Below are positions 1-9,932 of a stretch of DNA of 41,751 nucleotides, piece by piece. Every line of letters starts with the position of its first letter. Position 1 is the first letter of the stretch. The notes under the pieces were generated by a model. The model searched no databases and had not been told where the DNA came from. It worked only from the letters and a program-made list of their open reading frames with translations. This DNA comes from Candidatus Bacteroides intestinipullorum (GTDB lineage: Bacteria; Bacteroidota; Bacteroidia; Bacteroidales; Bacteroidaceae), in the NCBI GenBank assembly GCA_018883785.1, contig JAHLFO010000057.1, forward strand, positions 1 to 41,751. Reading direction: 5' to 3'. Made by a program: the position numbers and the translations under genes.

Positions 1-117
1 ATTGACCACAACATTCCCTTGATTACCAATGCCCGCCTGGCTGGTGCCTTCATCGAAGCCTTCTGCGACCTCAAGCCGGAAGACATCTCTATCAAGAGCT
101 GGCAGGAATACAAGTGA
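1..117 (+). CDS. carB: Carbamoyl-phosphate synthase large subunit, C-terminal end (partial, 5' end outside window)
   Basis: Frame 1 translates as IDHNIPLITNARLAGAFIEAFCDLKPEDISIKSWQEYK*, resembling the C-terminal MGS-like domain of CarB. Confidence 0.7.
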   Translation: MDHNIPLITNARLAGAFIEAFCDLKPEDISIKSWQEYK

Positions 118-152
118 GCGTTGAGTGAGTAGGACGCTAATATCCATATACA

Positions 153-195
153 GAAAGGGCAGGCCTCGATGACGGGTCTGCCCTTCTTCTTTTCT
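153..195 (+). terminator. Rho-independent terminator after carB
   Basis: AAGGGCAG(155-162)...CTGCCCTT(178-185) perfect 8-bp stem followed by a T-rich tract. Confidence 0.65.
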
Positions 196-206
196 ATACT
201 CTAAGG

Positions 207-1118
207 TTAGAACAGTTTATCGGGATATTCGCCAGCATCCACCAAAGATTGGATTTTGGCAACTACAGCCGGACGATCCTCAGGATAGGTGACGCCAAAC
301 CACTTGCTCGTGGTATCCAGCACCTCCACTGTGGCTGTACCGTCCTTGATGAGTTTATCCACCATCAGAGGGATGAAGAATTCACTCTTCAGGTTCTCCA
401 TGTTCTTCGGGTCGGACAGGAAACCCTTGAAGTAGTCTTGGCTGTAACCGAAATAATCGGGTGTGAAGCCCCAGAAATTCATGCTGACGGGTGTAGTCTC
501 CGGCGTAGCCACCCATTGGTCGTCATCGTCCAGATACTTCACTTCGCCGTCCCGACGCTCAATCTTGGTACGCTCCACCACCGAGGTCAGCATCCGCTGC
601 TCGTCCGTGCCACAGATGCCGCGAGACACCGTGCCACTCTCACTCAACGTGTTGCCCACACGGAAGCCCACCATGGCATACGTGTTCTTCGAACCTTCGG
701 GAAGAGCTGACAAAAAACGCCCCATCACCTCAAACGAGTCGCGGCCATAGAAGTCGTCGCAGTTGATGACGGCAAACGGCTCGTGAATGACCGGCTCGCC
801 CATCAGCACGGCATGGTTCGTGCCCCAAGGCTTGGTACGTCCCTCCGGGCAAGTGAAGCCTTCGGGCAAATCATTAATGGATTGGAACACCAGTTCACAG
901 GGGATATGTCCCTCGTACTTAGAGATAATCTTGTCGCGGAAGTCCTTTTCAAAGTCTTTGCGGATGACGAAGACCAACTTGCCGAAGCCTGCACGCAGGG
1001 CATCATAAATAGAATAGTCCATAATAGTTTCCCCATTCGGACCCAGGCCGTCAAGCTGTTTCAGACCACCGTAGCGGCTACCCATACCGGCAGCCAATAG
1101 AAATAGAGTAGGTTTCAT
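207..1118 (-). CDS. NDP-sugar pyrophosphorylase / nucleotidyltransferase family protein
   Basis: N-terminal MKPTLFLLAAGMGSRYGGLKQLDGLGPNGETIMDYS nucleotidyltransferase signature; 303 aa. Confidence 0.85.
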   Translation of the reverse strand: MKPTLFLLAAGMGSRYGGLKQLDGLGPNGETIMDYSIYDALRAGFGKLVFVIRKDFEKDFRDKIISKYEGHIPCELVFQSINDLPEGFTCPEGRTKPWGTNHAVLMGEPVIHEPFAVINCDDFYGRDSFEVMGRFLSALPEGSKNTYAMVGFRVGNTLSESGTVSRGICGTDEQRMLTSVVERTKIERRDGEVKYLDDDDQWVATPETTPVSMNFWGFTPDYFGYSQDYFKGFLSDPKNMENLKSEFFIPLMVDKLIKDGTATVEVLDTTSKWFGVTYPEDRPAVVAKIQSLVDAGEYPDKLF

Positions 1119-1156
1119 TTCGTTATGTATTTAAAGGTTGATAGTTTAGCACCGCA

Positions 1157-1164
1157 CAAATGTA
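1157..1164 (-). promoter_or_regulatory. Bacteroidales -7 element (TACATTTG)
   Basis: Matches TAnnTTTG on the minus strand, about 40 bp upstream of the 207..1118 gene start. Confidence 0.35.
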
Positions 1165-1207
1165 CGAAATATTTCCATAAGATATTCCAGTAAAGGAATA
1201 AAATAAC

Positions 1208-3577
1208 TCAGAACGGATAGCCGATGGCAAAGTGCAAGGCCGTGCCGTCCATGAACTTGCGCACGTTGTAATACCCGCGCTTGCCTGTATCGTAAGGATC
1301 ATGCAAGGCAATGCCCCAATCCAGACGGAACACCAGGAAGTCCAAGTCATAACGGATACCTACGCCCGTACCTAAGGCTATTTGATTCGGGAAATCCTTC
1401 AGGCGGAATTCCCCCCCAGGACGCGCCGGGTCACGGCGCATCAGCCAGACATTGCCCGCATCAAGGAAAACAGCTCCGTGCAGGTCGCTAATGATGCGGA
1501 AGCGATATTCCAGGTTGGCCTCAAAACGCAGGTCACCCACATGATTAATGAAGGAGTAAGTATCATTGTCATCAGCCGGATAACCGCCAGGACCTATGCT
1601 ACGTGCAGCAAAAGCCCGGACACTGTTGGCACCGCCCACATAGAATTGCTCGGTGTAAGGAGCTGTCGTAGCATTGCCATACGACCAGATGACGCCCAAT
1701 GCCACCCGCGCAGCCAGGGAATTGTTGCGGTCGATGCGACGACTATAGCGCAACTCGGTGTTTACCTTCAAGAACTGGGCAAAGGGTACTCCCAGCAGTT
1801 CCTTGCCCTCCTCACTGAAGGGCTTACCCAAGGCACGATAGATTAGGGAGGTGACGTTGCCTGCCGAAGTCAGCGTGGTCTGCCACCAGATAGGATTGCG
1901 GCGACGACGTCCCGCACTGTTGTCAAAGGTATAGGTGTACTCCATTGCCGGGATAAACTGGTTGCGCAGGCTGACGTATAGGGCAGGGTTCTCCGCCTGG
2001 AGCTGCTGGAACTCCTCCGTCGGGTCGCGAAGGACATTGAACGTCAGCCGGAAGGGTGTGAAGCTGTGTTTCAACGTCGGCTTAGGCTGGAAGTCATAGG
2101 TGGCGTTTCCACCAAAGGCCAGCAGCTTGTAATAGCGGGCACGGTTCATCTGGTCGGCATAAAGACGGAAGGTAGTGGTGGCCGGGAAGTCATACTCATT
2201 GCCGCCCATCCGCGGAAAAACCACACGGGGAAAAATGAGGGACGTAGCCACCCCCAACTCATAACTGTTCATGGCAGACGAGGTATGCTTGCCCGTCGCC
2301 CATTCATAGGAGCCTTTCAACTCAATATTCCACTTTTCACCTCCGCCGAAGACATTGTTCTTGGTCAAGGTGAAAACGGCACCAGGACCCGTCTGGTTAT
2401 TGCTCTTCATCTTGATATTGAAGTCCAGCTCGGCATCGTAAGGCTTGTCGAGCGTGGCGATGACATGCACGTCCAACGTATCGTTCACCAAAGCCGTATC
2501 ACGCGGGACAAACTGCATCTCGGTATATTTGAAGATGCCCACATTGGCCAAGCGCTCTTGCACGCGGTTTTGACGATAGAGGCTGTAAAGGCTGCGGGCA
2601 GAGCGTTGACGAGAAATGCCGGCGCTGTCTTCCACCTGACGCTTGTTGCGGAAGCTTTGATAGTCCATCCAGCGATGCAACATGTTGGGACGCACGCGCA
2701 ACTTGTCGTGATAGTAGATGGTCAGACCCTTGTACTCCAAACTGTCGTTGGGGGCTTCGCCGTTCTTGCCCAACAGATGGAAGGACTTCTTGCCCAAACG
2801 GAAGGGCTTCTCAGCCACGGCAGGCATACCGGCCACAGGAACCAGACGCAGGGAGACATGTCCGGGCACCAAGGTAGTATCCGCCTGATAGGTCAGGTAG
2901 TCGGGACGGAAATAATAGCAACCGACGTTGCGCAACAAGTTGCTGATGCGGGTACGTTCACCGTCCAGATCGGGCACATTGAACTGCTCGCCCGGACTGA
3001 TAAGGGAACGGCGACGGCTCAACTTCAGGATGGCCAGAGTGCGGGATGAAAAGCCACGATAGTCCACCGTGTCGATGAAGTAAGGACGTCCCATCTGGAC
3101 AGAATACTGCACGCGGGCCTTCAACGAATCTTTGGCGTGAGGCAATACTTGGTGAGTTACCGTCCCCCGGAAGTATCCATAGTCATGCAGCAGGTTCGTG
3201 GCAGCCTGGGTACGAATATCGGGATTCACACTGGACAGAAGTACAGGCTCGGCGGCAAAACGGTTGAATATCCAGCGTCCCAACCCTTTCTCGTACTTCT
3301 TGAAGCCATTATACACCCACAACCCCAAGGGGAAAGGAATGCGTACCGAGGTACTCCCCAGCAAAGAGTTGTTCGGAGCCTTGGCCAAAGCGGCCTCCAC
3401 TTCTTCCAAAGCGGTCTCGCCCACGGAGGTAGGTTGGGGATTGTCCACCAGTGTGGGCCGCTGGCCGATGTAGAGGATTTCCCCCTCGGGCAGATGTTTC
3501 GTAGTGGAGCAGGCGGCCAAAAGGATGACGGTCGCGACTGCCATACATAATATATATAGGTTCTTCATACGGTTCAC
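1208..3577 (-). CDS. BamA/TamA-family outer membrane protein (POTRA plus beta-barrel)
   Basis: 789 aa; N-terminal lipoprotein-like signal (ILLAACSTTKHLPEGE) and C-terminal surface-antigen barrel (YVGGANSVRAFAARSIGPGGY); ATGA overlap with the upstream TamB-like gene. Confidence 0.85.
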   Translation of the reverse strand: MNRMKNLYILCMAVATVILLAACSTTKHLPEGEILYIGQRPTLVDNPQPTSVGETALEEVEAALAKAPNNSLLGSTSVRIPFPLGLWVYNGFKKYEKGLGRWIFNRFAAEPVLLSSVNPDIRTQAATNLLHDYGYFRGTVTHQVLPHAKDSLKARVQYSVQMGRPYFIDTVDYRGFSSRTLAILKLSRRRSLISPGEQFNVPDLDGERTRISNLLRNVGCYYFRPDYLTYQADTTLVPGHVSLRLVPVAGMPAVAEKPFRLGKKSFHLLGKNGEAPNDSLEYKGLTIYYHDKLRVRPNMLHRWMDYQSFRNKRQVEDSAGISRQRSARSLYSLYRQNRVQERLANVGIFKYTEMQFVPRDTALVNDTLDVHVIATLDKPYDAELDFNIKMKSNNQTGPGAVFTLTKNNVFGGGEKWNIELKGSYEWATGKHTSSAMNSYELGVATSLIFPRVVFPRMGGNEYDFPATTTFRLYADQMNRARYYKLLAFGGNATYDFQPKPTLKHSFTPFRLTFNVLRDPTEEFQQLQAENPALYVSLRNQFIPAMEYTYTFDNSAGRRRRNPIWWQTTLTSAGNVTSLIYRALGKPFSEEGKELLGVPFAQFLKVNTELRYSRRIDRNNSLAARVALGVIWSYGNATTAPYTEQFYVGGANSVRAFAARSIGPGGYPADDNDTYSFINHVGDLRFEANLEYRFRIISDLHGAVFLDAGNVWLMRRDPARPGGEFRLKDFPNQIALGTGVGIRYDLDFLVFRLDWGIALHDPYDTGKRGYYNVRKFMDGTALHFAIGYPF

Positions 3578-6500
3578 TCCTTCTTTCTCCTAAAGATGAA
3601 CAATTCGCTCAGGCGGTCCAGCTTGCGGCGCAGCACCAGGCCGACACCCGTCTCGGTAATCTCACCGTCCAGCACGCTCTCGTAGTTTTTATTGTGGAAC
3701 ACCCGCACGTAGCGTGTCCCTGTGTTATCCAGCCGATACTCCAGCGAAATGTTATCGATGAACGATTCTGCCGTGTTGGTGGCATTGGCACCCGTAGATA
3801 CCTTGCCGCCAATAACCACTTGGAAACGATCGTTGAAGAAACGTTGCGAGTAGCGGAAGCTGTAGTCCGTCTGGGTGCTGCCCGTTTCGGCAGAGGTGCG
3901 GTCTTCCACGCCCACGCTGATACTGGCATTCTTCACAGCAGAACCTGCCAAGGCATTGATCTGGCTCTGAAGAACGCTATTCAGAGCTGTACCCATGGAA
4001 AGTCCTCCCCCCTTGGCACCACTGTTCAAGTAGATACCCGTGGCCAACATGGCAATGGCCTGCTTGCTGCGCTCCTCAGCACCCATTGCCTGTAGTTCGT
4101 TCTGCACCGTGGCATCCTCCGGAGCAGCAATATCGAAAATGAGGTCCGGCGATTCCAATCGTCCCGCTATGCCGATACTGACGTCAAAGTTGACGATGCG
4201 CGATGCTTCACCTTCTCCATCGGCCACCGAGGCACGCATCCGTTCCGTCGCTTTCAGGTCGAGGGTAGGATTCATTACGTCACCCCGCCAATCCACATAG
4301 CTACCGGTATTGAAGCGGAACTCCTTTAACGGGATGATGGGCAGAGAATATTTCATCACACCGCCAGACAATGTGTAGCGGCCTGTCAGGCTCATATCGC
4401 CCTGCGCAGTATATTGCAAATTGAGGTCACCCCCACCCTCCAGTTCGATATATTTGTCACCCGCAGGAGTCAGGTCCGCCCGCAGACGCACGGCCTCATC
4501 AATGTGCAGGGACATGTAGATTTCCATCCCGCCCAAGGGAACGGCAGCTACTTGCAAGGTGTCCGTCGCCACGCTGTCGGCAAAGGAGGTGAAGGTAACC
4601 AAGCCGCTAAGGCGGTCTTCCACCGTCAAGGGCGAATCGGTCAGGACATAAGTCACGTTGGTATTGCCTAACAGATTCATGTTACCGCGCATGGTCAAGG
4701 CATCCAGTGGTCCTCGGACGGCAGCATTGACGTCTACGAATACCTTGCCATAAACCATGCTCTCGCGAGTGTGGGGAGCATCCAGCAGGTTGTAGTTCTT
4801 AGCACGCAAGGTCAGGTCGGCTGTCGGCCGTGCCAAGTCGGAAAAGCTGACTGAACCGTCAATGACGAACGGATTACGGCTGGTGGTATAGAGGGAGAAT
4901 TTGTCGAAAGTCAACCGGTTGTCGGCGATACGCACAGGCCTCCCATCGAAGTAATAGCGGGCACCCATCTGGCGAATGAAAACGGAAGCCGTATCCATCT
5001 GGATACTGCCTTGAAGGTCGGGCTTTGCCGCCGTCCCCCGCAGTGAGAGGTCACCGTTCAGGTAACCGGAAAGTTCCGCCATCCCATCTGGCACGAAGGC
5101 ATTGGCCACGGACAAAGGCAGCCGTTCCAGCGAAGCATCCAAGGAGAGGGCATCCGCATGGGTCTCTGTACCCAGCAGACCATCTACGGTAGCCACCTGC
5201 CGGTCATCGCAAGCCAGGTAGGCACTGAGGTAATGACTACGCTCGGATGCGGGCAACCAGGTGACCCCAACCCCCACATCACCCACCGACCGTCCCTCAT
5301 AAGTCAGGTAGTCTATATCGGCTTCGGCTGCAAGTTGCAGGGCTTCTGGAGTCTGTATGTAGTTGGCTTCCACCGTGAAAAGTCCAGTCAGCCGGGGCAA
5401 GTAAGGCAACACTTGGCTCAGTTCGCTCAGGCGGAAGCGGCTCAACTCTACATTGACGTTCTGCAAGGAAACCGTGTCGCGCACATCGGACTGCATCCGG
5501 AAGCCCATGCCGTCGCCACCTTCCATGTCGACATTGGCATAGACGCGCATGTTCTTGTGCAGGTAGATGCTGTTGCGCCCGTTGTTGAAGTGGAACTTGC
5601 GGTAGGCTATGACCGGTTCATCTGGCGTCAGGCGCAACAAGACACCGTTGCCTTTGCCGTGTCCCTCGGTCAAAGGACGCGCGTTGACGCCCAGCAGGAC
5701 GCCGGTGTTGCCCTCGGCATCCGTATAGTTCACAGTCAGTTCGGCATCCTCGTTACGGATCTCGCCCGTCAGAAGGCTGCGGAAGGTGAAATGCGGATTG
5801 CGCGGCCCATTAATGACTCCGCCTTGCAAACGCATACGGGTCGTGTCCTGATGGATGGCAAAAAATATCGTATCCAACCGCAAGGAATCTGTACGGAATC
5901 CCTCCACGGCAGCCCGCCCGTTGATGCCCCACTCTGGCGTGAAGCCAAACTGCAACTTCAGGCGATCGAACGACATGCCTTGGGCAGCCAGCACATAGCC
6001 CGCGGGATTGTCATGCCCCGCCGTCAGTTGCATACCCGCCGAAGGCAGGATACGGCGCAGGGCAGCGTGGTTCAAGCGGCGATCTTCCCACTGCTGCATC
6101 AATACTGCCATGAAGTTATCGGATTTCGTCAGCAGTTCCTTCAGCGTGCTGCGTGCCTTGAAGTCAAAATCCAGGTCGCCAGCCCCCATGTGCAACTTGA
6201 TGGAATCCCGACGCGCCTCGGCAGAGAGATTGAAGGCCAAGGAATGTTCCGGCTTATGGGAAATCAGCCCCAGTCGATGCAGGTCAATGTCCTGCACGTC
6301 CAAGTCCAGCTTGCCGTCCATGTATGTGCGGTCCAGACGGAGATTAGCGGCCAGCTGCATCCGGAGCAGATCGTTTGCGCTGCGCAACTGTACAGAGGCG
6401 ACCGACGAGCGCAAGGCAGCACGCAAATCCACGTCCGTCAGAGTCAGCCTACCGTATTGCAACTCGCCCAAGGCCAAATCCACCTGAGCCGAAGTCTGGG

Positions 6501-8133
6501 CCGATGCCCAATCGAAGCCCTGCCCATGCGCCATCAGCTTGGCCGAAAATCTATAGAGGGAATCCTTGGGAAGGAAATGATTCACTTGCAACGAGTCTGC
6601 CAACAGGTCCACTTGGTAACGGCCGTCACCCAGGTTGTAGGCAGCTGTCAGGTCGAGCGTCCCGGCTCCCTCCTGCAAATCCAGCGTGGCGGAGCACGCA
6701 TTACCTTCCAACATCAGGCGGGCACCCAAGTGCATGCTATCCGGCACAACTAATGAACTGTCAGGAGTCAACCCGCCCAAAGCCGTCAAGAAATTCAGGT
6801 CATGGGTCTGCATGTCCAGATCCATACTTCCGCTGCGGGACACGCTGTCTGTCAGGTTCCAGAATTCCCCTCCCCCATTAAGCGAAAAGGCGCCTGGCAA
6901 GTCCACGGAGAAACGACTGATTTGCATCTGCTTCAAGTTGCCCTCCGTACCTGCGCGGATCACCAGCGGATGGAACGGATAGGCTTCTTTGAAGCTGTCT
7001 GGCAAACCACCGGCCAGCAACAGCACGTCCTGCTTGCCGATACGGGCATCCAACCGGGCAGAAAGACGTCCGGTAGTAGGTATGTTGACCAACTCCCAAT
7101 AAGTCTGTGCGCTCAGGTCTATCTGGCTGTGCGGTGTCTGCAATTGCAAGGCAGGCACCTGTATCAGGGTGGAGTCGGCCGTCAGCCGTCCTGTCAGCGA
7201 GGTGATACTAAGGCCAGACCGCTCGTTCAGCGTAAATTCACGGATAACGGCATTCATCTGCCGCCCGTCATAGCGGACTGAGTCTATGCCTATCCGTACG
7301 TCGCGCACGGCAATGTGCGAGGGGTCGAAGCCTATCACCGCCGTATCCTGCTGCGCACCACTGTCGTAAGCCAAAGCCGTGCCCGTCAACAGAAACTTCT
7401 GCCAGCCATAGACCTGACGTCCCAGGTCGGCTTCGGCTTCATCCATACGGGCCTCACCCAGACGAGCAGACAAGTGCATGGAATCCAATGGCATCTGCAA
7501 ATCCACGGAGACATTTTTCAACCGCAAAGCGTGGAGCAACACCTTCCAGCGGATAGGCGTAGAGGTCGTATCCGGCGGTGACGCGGTAGTATCGGCCAAG
7601 GCCATACGCAGATGCGTATCCTCCAATGTCACCTCATTCAGAATCACGCTTTCGCGGTTCAAGTCCACGCCATGGCTGCGAAGGAAGAAGCGTCCCAAAG
7701 TACCTTCCAGCCGCATCCCGTCCAACAGGCCGGCCGAATTGACCGACACGTCTTCCAGAGATACGCCGTCCACCTCCACCTGCCCCCGCAGCAAAGGCCA
7801 AACCTGCACCCGCACGCTCAGGTTGCCAAGCGTGAGCAAGGTATCAGGGTGTTGCGTTGCCATGCTGTCTGCCGGCTGCACCACCCGCACGCCACGCACC
7901 ACCAAATCCAAGGGGAAACGCAGATCAATGCGCTCCACAGCCAGTTGCATCCCGGTTGCCTCTTCGGCCACAGACACAGCCTGGCGACGGATAAAGTCCT
8001 GCACCGGAGGCACGTAGAGCAGCACCATCAGCAACACGAACAAAGCAAGCGGCGTGAGCAGCACCCACAAAGCCGCCCGCAGCCATGGACTTTTTTTCTT
8101 CAACACCTCTTCTTCTGCCATATCCTTTTCCAT
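3574..8133 (-). CDS. TamB-like translocation/assembly module protein (DUF490)
   Basis: 1519 aa; single N-terminal TM, long beta-rich repeats, and a TamB-type C-terminus (TAQGDMSLTGRYTLSGGVMKYSLPIIPLKEFRF...). Confidence 0.85.
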   Translation of the reverse strand: MEKDMAEEEVLKKKSPWLRAALWVLLTPLALFVLLMVLLYVPPVQDFIRRQAVSVAEEATGMQLAVERIDLRFPLDLVVRGVRVVQPADSMATQHPDTLLTLGNLSVRVQVWPLLRGQVEVDGVSLEDVSVNSAGLLDGMRLEGTLGRFFLRSHGVDLNRESVILNEVTLEDTHLRMALADTTASPPDTTSTPIRWKVLLHALRLKNVSVDLQMPLDSMHLSARLGEARMDEAEADLGRQVYGWQKFLLTGTALAYDSGAQQDTAVIGFDPSHIAVRDVRIGIDSVRYDGRQMNAVIREFTLNERSGLSITSLTGRLTADSTLIQVPALQLQTPHSQIDLSAQTYWELVNIPTTGRLSARLDARIGKQDVLLLAGGLPDSFKEAYPFHPLVIRAGTEGNLKQMQISRFSVDLPGAFSLNGGGEFWNLTDSVSRSGSMDLDMQTHDLNFLTALGGLTPDSSLVVPDSMHLGARLMLEGNACSATLDLQEGAGTLDLTAAYNLGDGRYQVDLLADSLQVNHFLPKDSLYRFSAKLMAHGQGFDWASAQTSAQVDLALGELQYGRLTLTDVDLRAALRSSVASVQLRSANDLLRMQLAANLRLDRTYMDGKLDLDVQDIDLHRLGLISHKPEHSLAFNLSAEARRDSIKLHMGAGDLDFDFKARSTLKELLTKSDNFMAVLMQQWEDRRLNHAALRRILPSAGMQLTAGHDNPAGYVLAAQGMSFDRLKLQFGFTPEWGINGRAAVEGFRTDSLRLDTIFFAIHQDTTRMRLQGGVINGPRNPHFTFRSLLTGEIRNEDAELTVNYTDAEGNTGVLLGVNARPLTEGHGKGNGVLLRLTPDEPVIAYRKFHFNNGRNSIYLHKNMRVYANVDMEGGDGMGFRMQSDVRDTVSLQNVNVELSRFRLSELSQVLPYLPRLTGLFTVEANYIQTPEALQLAAEADIDYLTYEGRSVGDVGVGVTWLPASERSHYLSAYLACDDRQVATVDGLLGTETHADALSLDASLERLPLSVANAFVPDGMAELSGYLNGDLSLRGTAAKPDLQGSIQMDTASVFIRQMGARYYFDGRPVRIADNRLTFDKFSLYTTSRNPFVIDGSVSFSDLARPTADLTLRAKNYNLLDAPHTRESMVYGKVFVDVNAAVRGPLDALTMRGNMNLLGNTNVTYVLTDSPLTVEDRLSGLVTFTSFADSVATDTLQVAAVPLGGMEIYMSLHIDEAVRLRADLTPAGDKYIELEGGGDLNLQYTAQGDMSLTGRYTLSGGVMKYSLPIIPLKEFRFNTGSYVDWRGDVMNPTLDLKATERMRASVADGEGEASRIVNFDVSIGIAGRLESPDLIFDIAAPEDATVQNELQAMGAEERSKQAIAMLATGIYLNSGAKGGGLSMGTALNSVLQSQINALAGSAVKNASISVGVEDRTSAETGSTQTDYSFRYSQRFFNDRFQVVIGGKVSTGANATNTAESFIDNISLEYRLDNTGTRYVRVFHNKNYESVLDGEITETGVGLVLRRKLDRLSELFIFRRKKE

Positions 8134-8247
8134 TTACGATGCACAAAGTAAGTGATTATTTCCCACATTTATATCCTCGGAAGAAGAAAAAACCAGGAAA
8201 AAAGTCTTATACCGCACGGAGAAAAGACGACCGGCGCGCGGGAGCAG

Positions 8248-8357
8248 GACTCCCAAAGCTTGGGAGCGTGACTCCCAGGGCTTGGAAGTGTGGCTCCCAA
8301 GGCTTGGTAGTATCACTCCCAAGCCTTGGGAATGTGGCTTCCGAGCTGAGGAACGAT
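8248..8357. repeat. Five degenerate tandem copies of a 22-bp palindromic unit
   Basis: Units: GACTCCCAAAGCTTGGGAGCGT / GACTCCCAGGGCTTGGAAGTGT / GGCTCCCAAGGCTTGGTAGTAT / CACTCCCAAGCCTTGGGAATGT / GGCTTCCGAGCTGAGGAACGAT. Confidence 0.9.
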
Positions 8358-8384
8358 AGGTTTCCTAAACATGTAGCGCATGAA

Positions 8385-8735
8385 CCCATCCACCCCGACT
8401 TCCTCCGCCCCCGGCGGATCAAGTCCAAGGAGCGCGTGTGCACCTACGGCGAGGTCTTCACGGCCGACCGCGAGGTGAACGCCATGCTCGACCTCGTGAA
8501 GCAGATAGACGCAGCCGGCATCCTGGACATGACCCTGAGCGGCACCAGCGCCACCCTGCTGGCCCGCCGCTGGGAAAGCGCCCTATTAGTGAACGTGGAC
8601 AACCTCACCCTGCGCCGCCTGATGGACACGCCCGAAGCCCTGCGCGCACTGATGAACATCGAAGGCTTCCGCACGCTGAACCGCGACATCGAGACCATCC
8701 TCAACAAGTCCGATGCCGTGAAGGAAGTCCACCGT
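8385..8735 (+). pseudogene. Remnant coding segment; starts with a motif resembling the N-terminus of Eco57I-like adenine-specific DNA methylases
   Basis: PIHPDFLRPRRIKSKERVCTYGEVFTADREVNAMLDLVKQ... resembles the KSKxRVxxxGEVFTPxxxVxxMLDL motif. The frame then looks coding up to ...LNKSDAVKEV and loses coding character. No clear start codon. Confidence 0.5.
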
Positions 8736-9884
8736 GCACCGCCCGGCTATCGAACGCCCGGACAAGGGGGTCACCGCCGTCCACAAGGCCAGGTCGTCCA
8801 CCGTGGCAGGATAGGACAGTCCGCCGGCGAGGTCTTCCTCCACGGCCTTCAGCATCACGTAGTCCATGCCCTCGTGGTGACGGTCCGCCTCCAGGGCCTC
8901 CCGTCCCCAACGGGTCCAATAGGGATGTTCATAACGGGCCAGCCAGGGTGCATCGTCCTCCCAGCGCTCGGCCTTGTCGGGACCTTCCACATAGATGCGG
9001 TGGGTGTCTCCCTGCCATAAACCCTTGGTGCCCTGTACCTCGAAATCCAGGCTGCGCGGACGGGGCAAGGTGGTGTCATGCGTCAGCGTGACGAGGACGC
9101 CGTGCTCCGTCTCCAGCTGGGTAATGACCACATCGCCCAAAGTGACCCGCACGCGGTCGTCGCCCCCCAACTCGCGGATGCGGTGACGCAATCCGGCGGG
9201 CTTCGAGGCAAAAGAAGTCAGGCGCAGCATCCGGTCGGTGCGGTTGATGCCGCCTATCAGGCACAGGGGCGCCAGGCCATGCGTGGGATAGACATCGCCG
9301 TTCCCCTCTTGGTAGAAACGGGCCCGCCAGACGCTCTCCGTGTTCCGACGGTTGCCCAGATGGCCTTCATCGTCCAGCAGGAGGTCGCGCAAGTCGTGCC
9401 GGTATCCCCCCTGCATATGAACAATCTCGCCCAACACACCGGCCTGCACCATTGTGTGCACGGCCAGGATGTCCCGCCGGAAGAGGGTATTCTCCAGCGG
9501 AAAGAGACGAAGTCCCGTCTGCCGCACCAGCTCGGACAAAGGCGCATATTCGCCTACGGCCAGTCCGCCTTTAATCTCAAGAGCCACGTGGCAGCCCGCG
9601 CGAAGGCAATCCAACGCATGGGGCACATGAAACGCCCACGGCGAGGCCACCACCACCAGCTGCGGACGCTGTTCGTCCAGCATCCGACGATAGTCGTCCG
9701 GCCCCTGGCCGTAGCAAGCGATGCCGACGGGCACGTCCTTCGCCTCCAGGCACGGATCGGCCACGGCCACCACCCGGAAAAAGGGAATCTGCCGCAACAA
9801 GCCGAACAGTTGTTTGCCGCGATAGCCCAACCCGATGCAGGCGGTCCGTATCGCGGACAGGGAACTGACTGTATCCATATACAT
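8724..9884 (-). CDS. Gfo/Idh/MocA family oxidoreductase, C-terminus apparently truncated or fused (ORF runs on to 8586)
   Basis: RTACIGLGYRGKQLFGLLRQIPFFRVVAVADP Rossmann N-terminus, LEIKGGLAVGEY motif. After ...SIAGRCTVDF the sequence is antisense to the remnant at 8385-8735. Start set at internal Met (MYMDTVSS). Confidence 0.75.
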
Positions 9885-9932
9885 ATCTATTTTTAGTCCA
9901 TTGCCTCTGCACAAAGAACGTGCGACAATAGC

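Noticed and set aside
5158-6753. 531-aa plus-strand ORF within tamB
   Set aside because: Antisense of the TamB-like coding sequence; composition typical of a reverse-strand frame in GC-rich coding DNA.
8248-8357. CRISPR array interpretation of the tandem repeats
   Set aside because: Units are contiguous with no unique spacers and are degenerate; no cas genes nearby. Same reasoning applies to 12315-12406, 17730-17784 and 28291-28356.
8085-9020. 311-aa plus-strand ORF as a single gene
   Set aside because: It joins tamB antisense, the 22-bp array, a remnant segment and oxidoreductase antisense; only about 8385-8735 looks coding.
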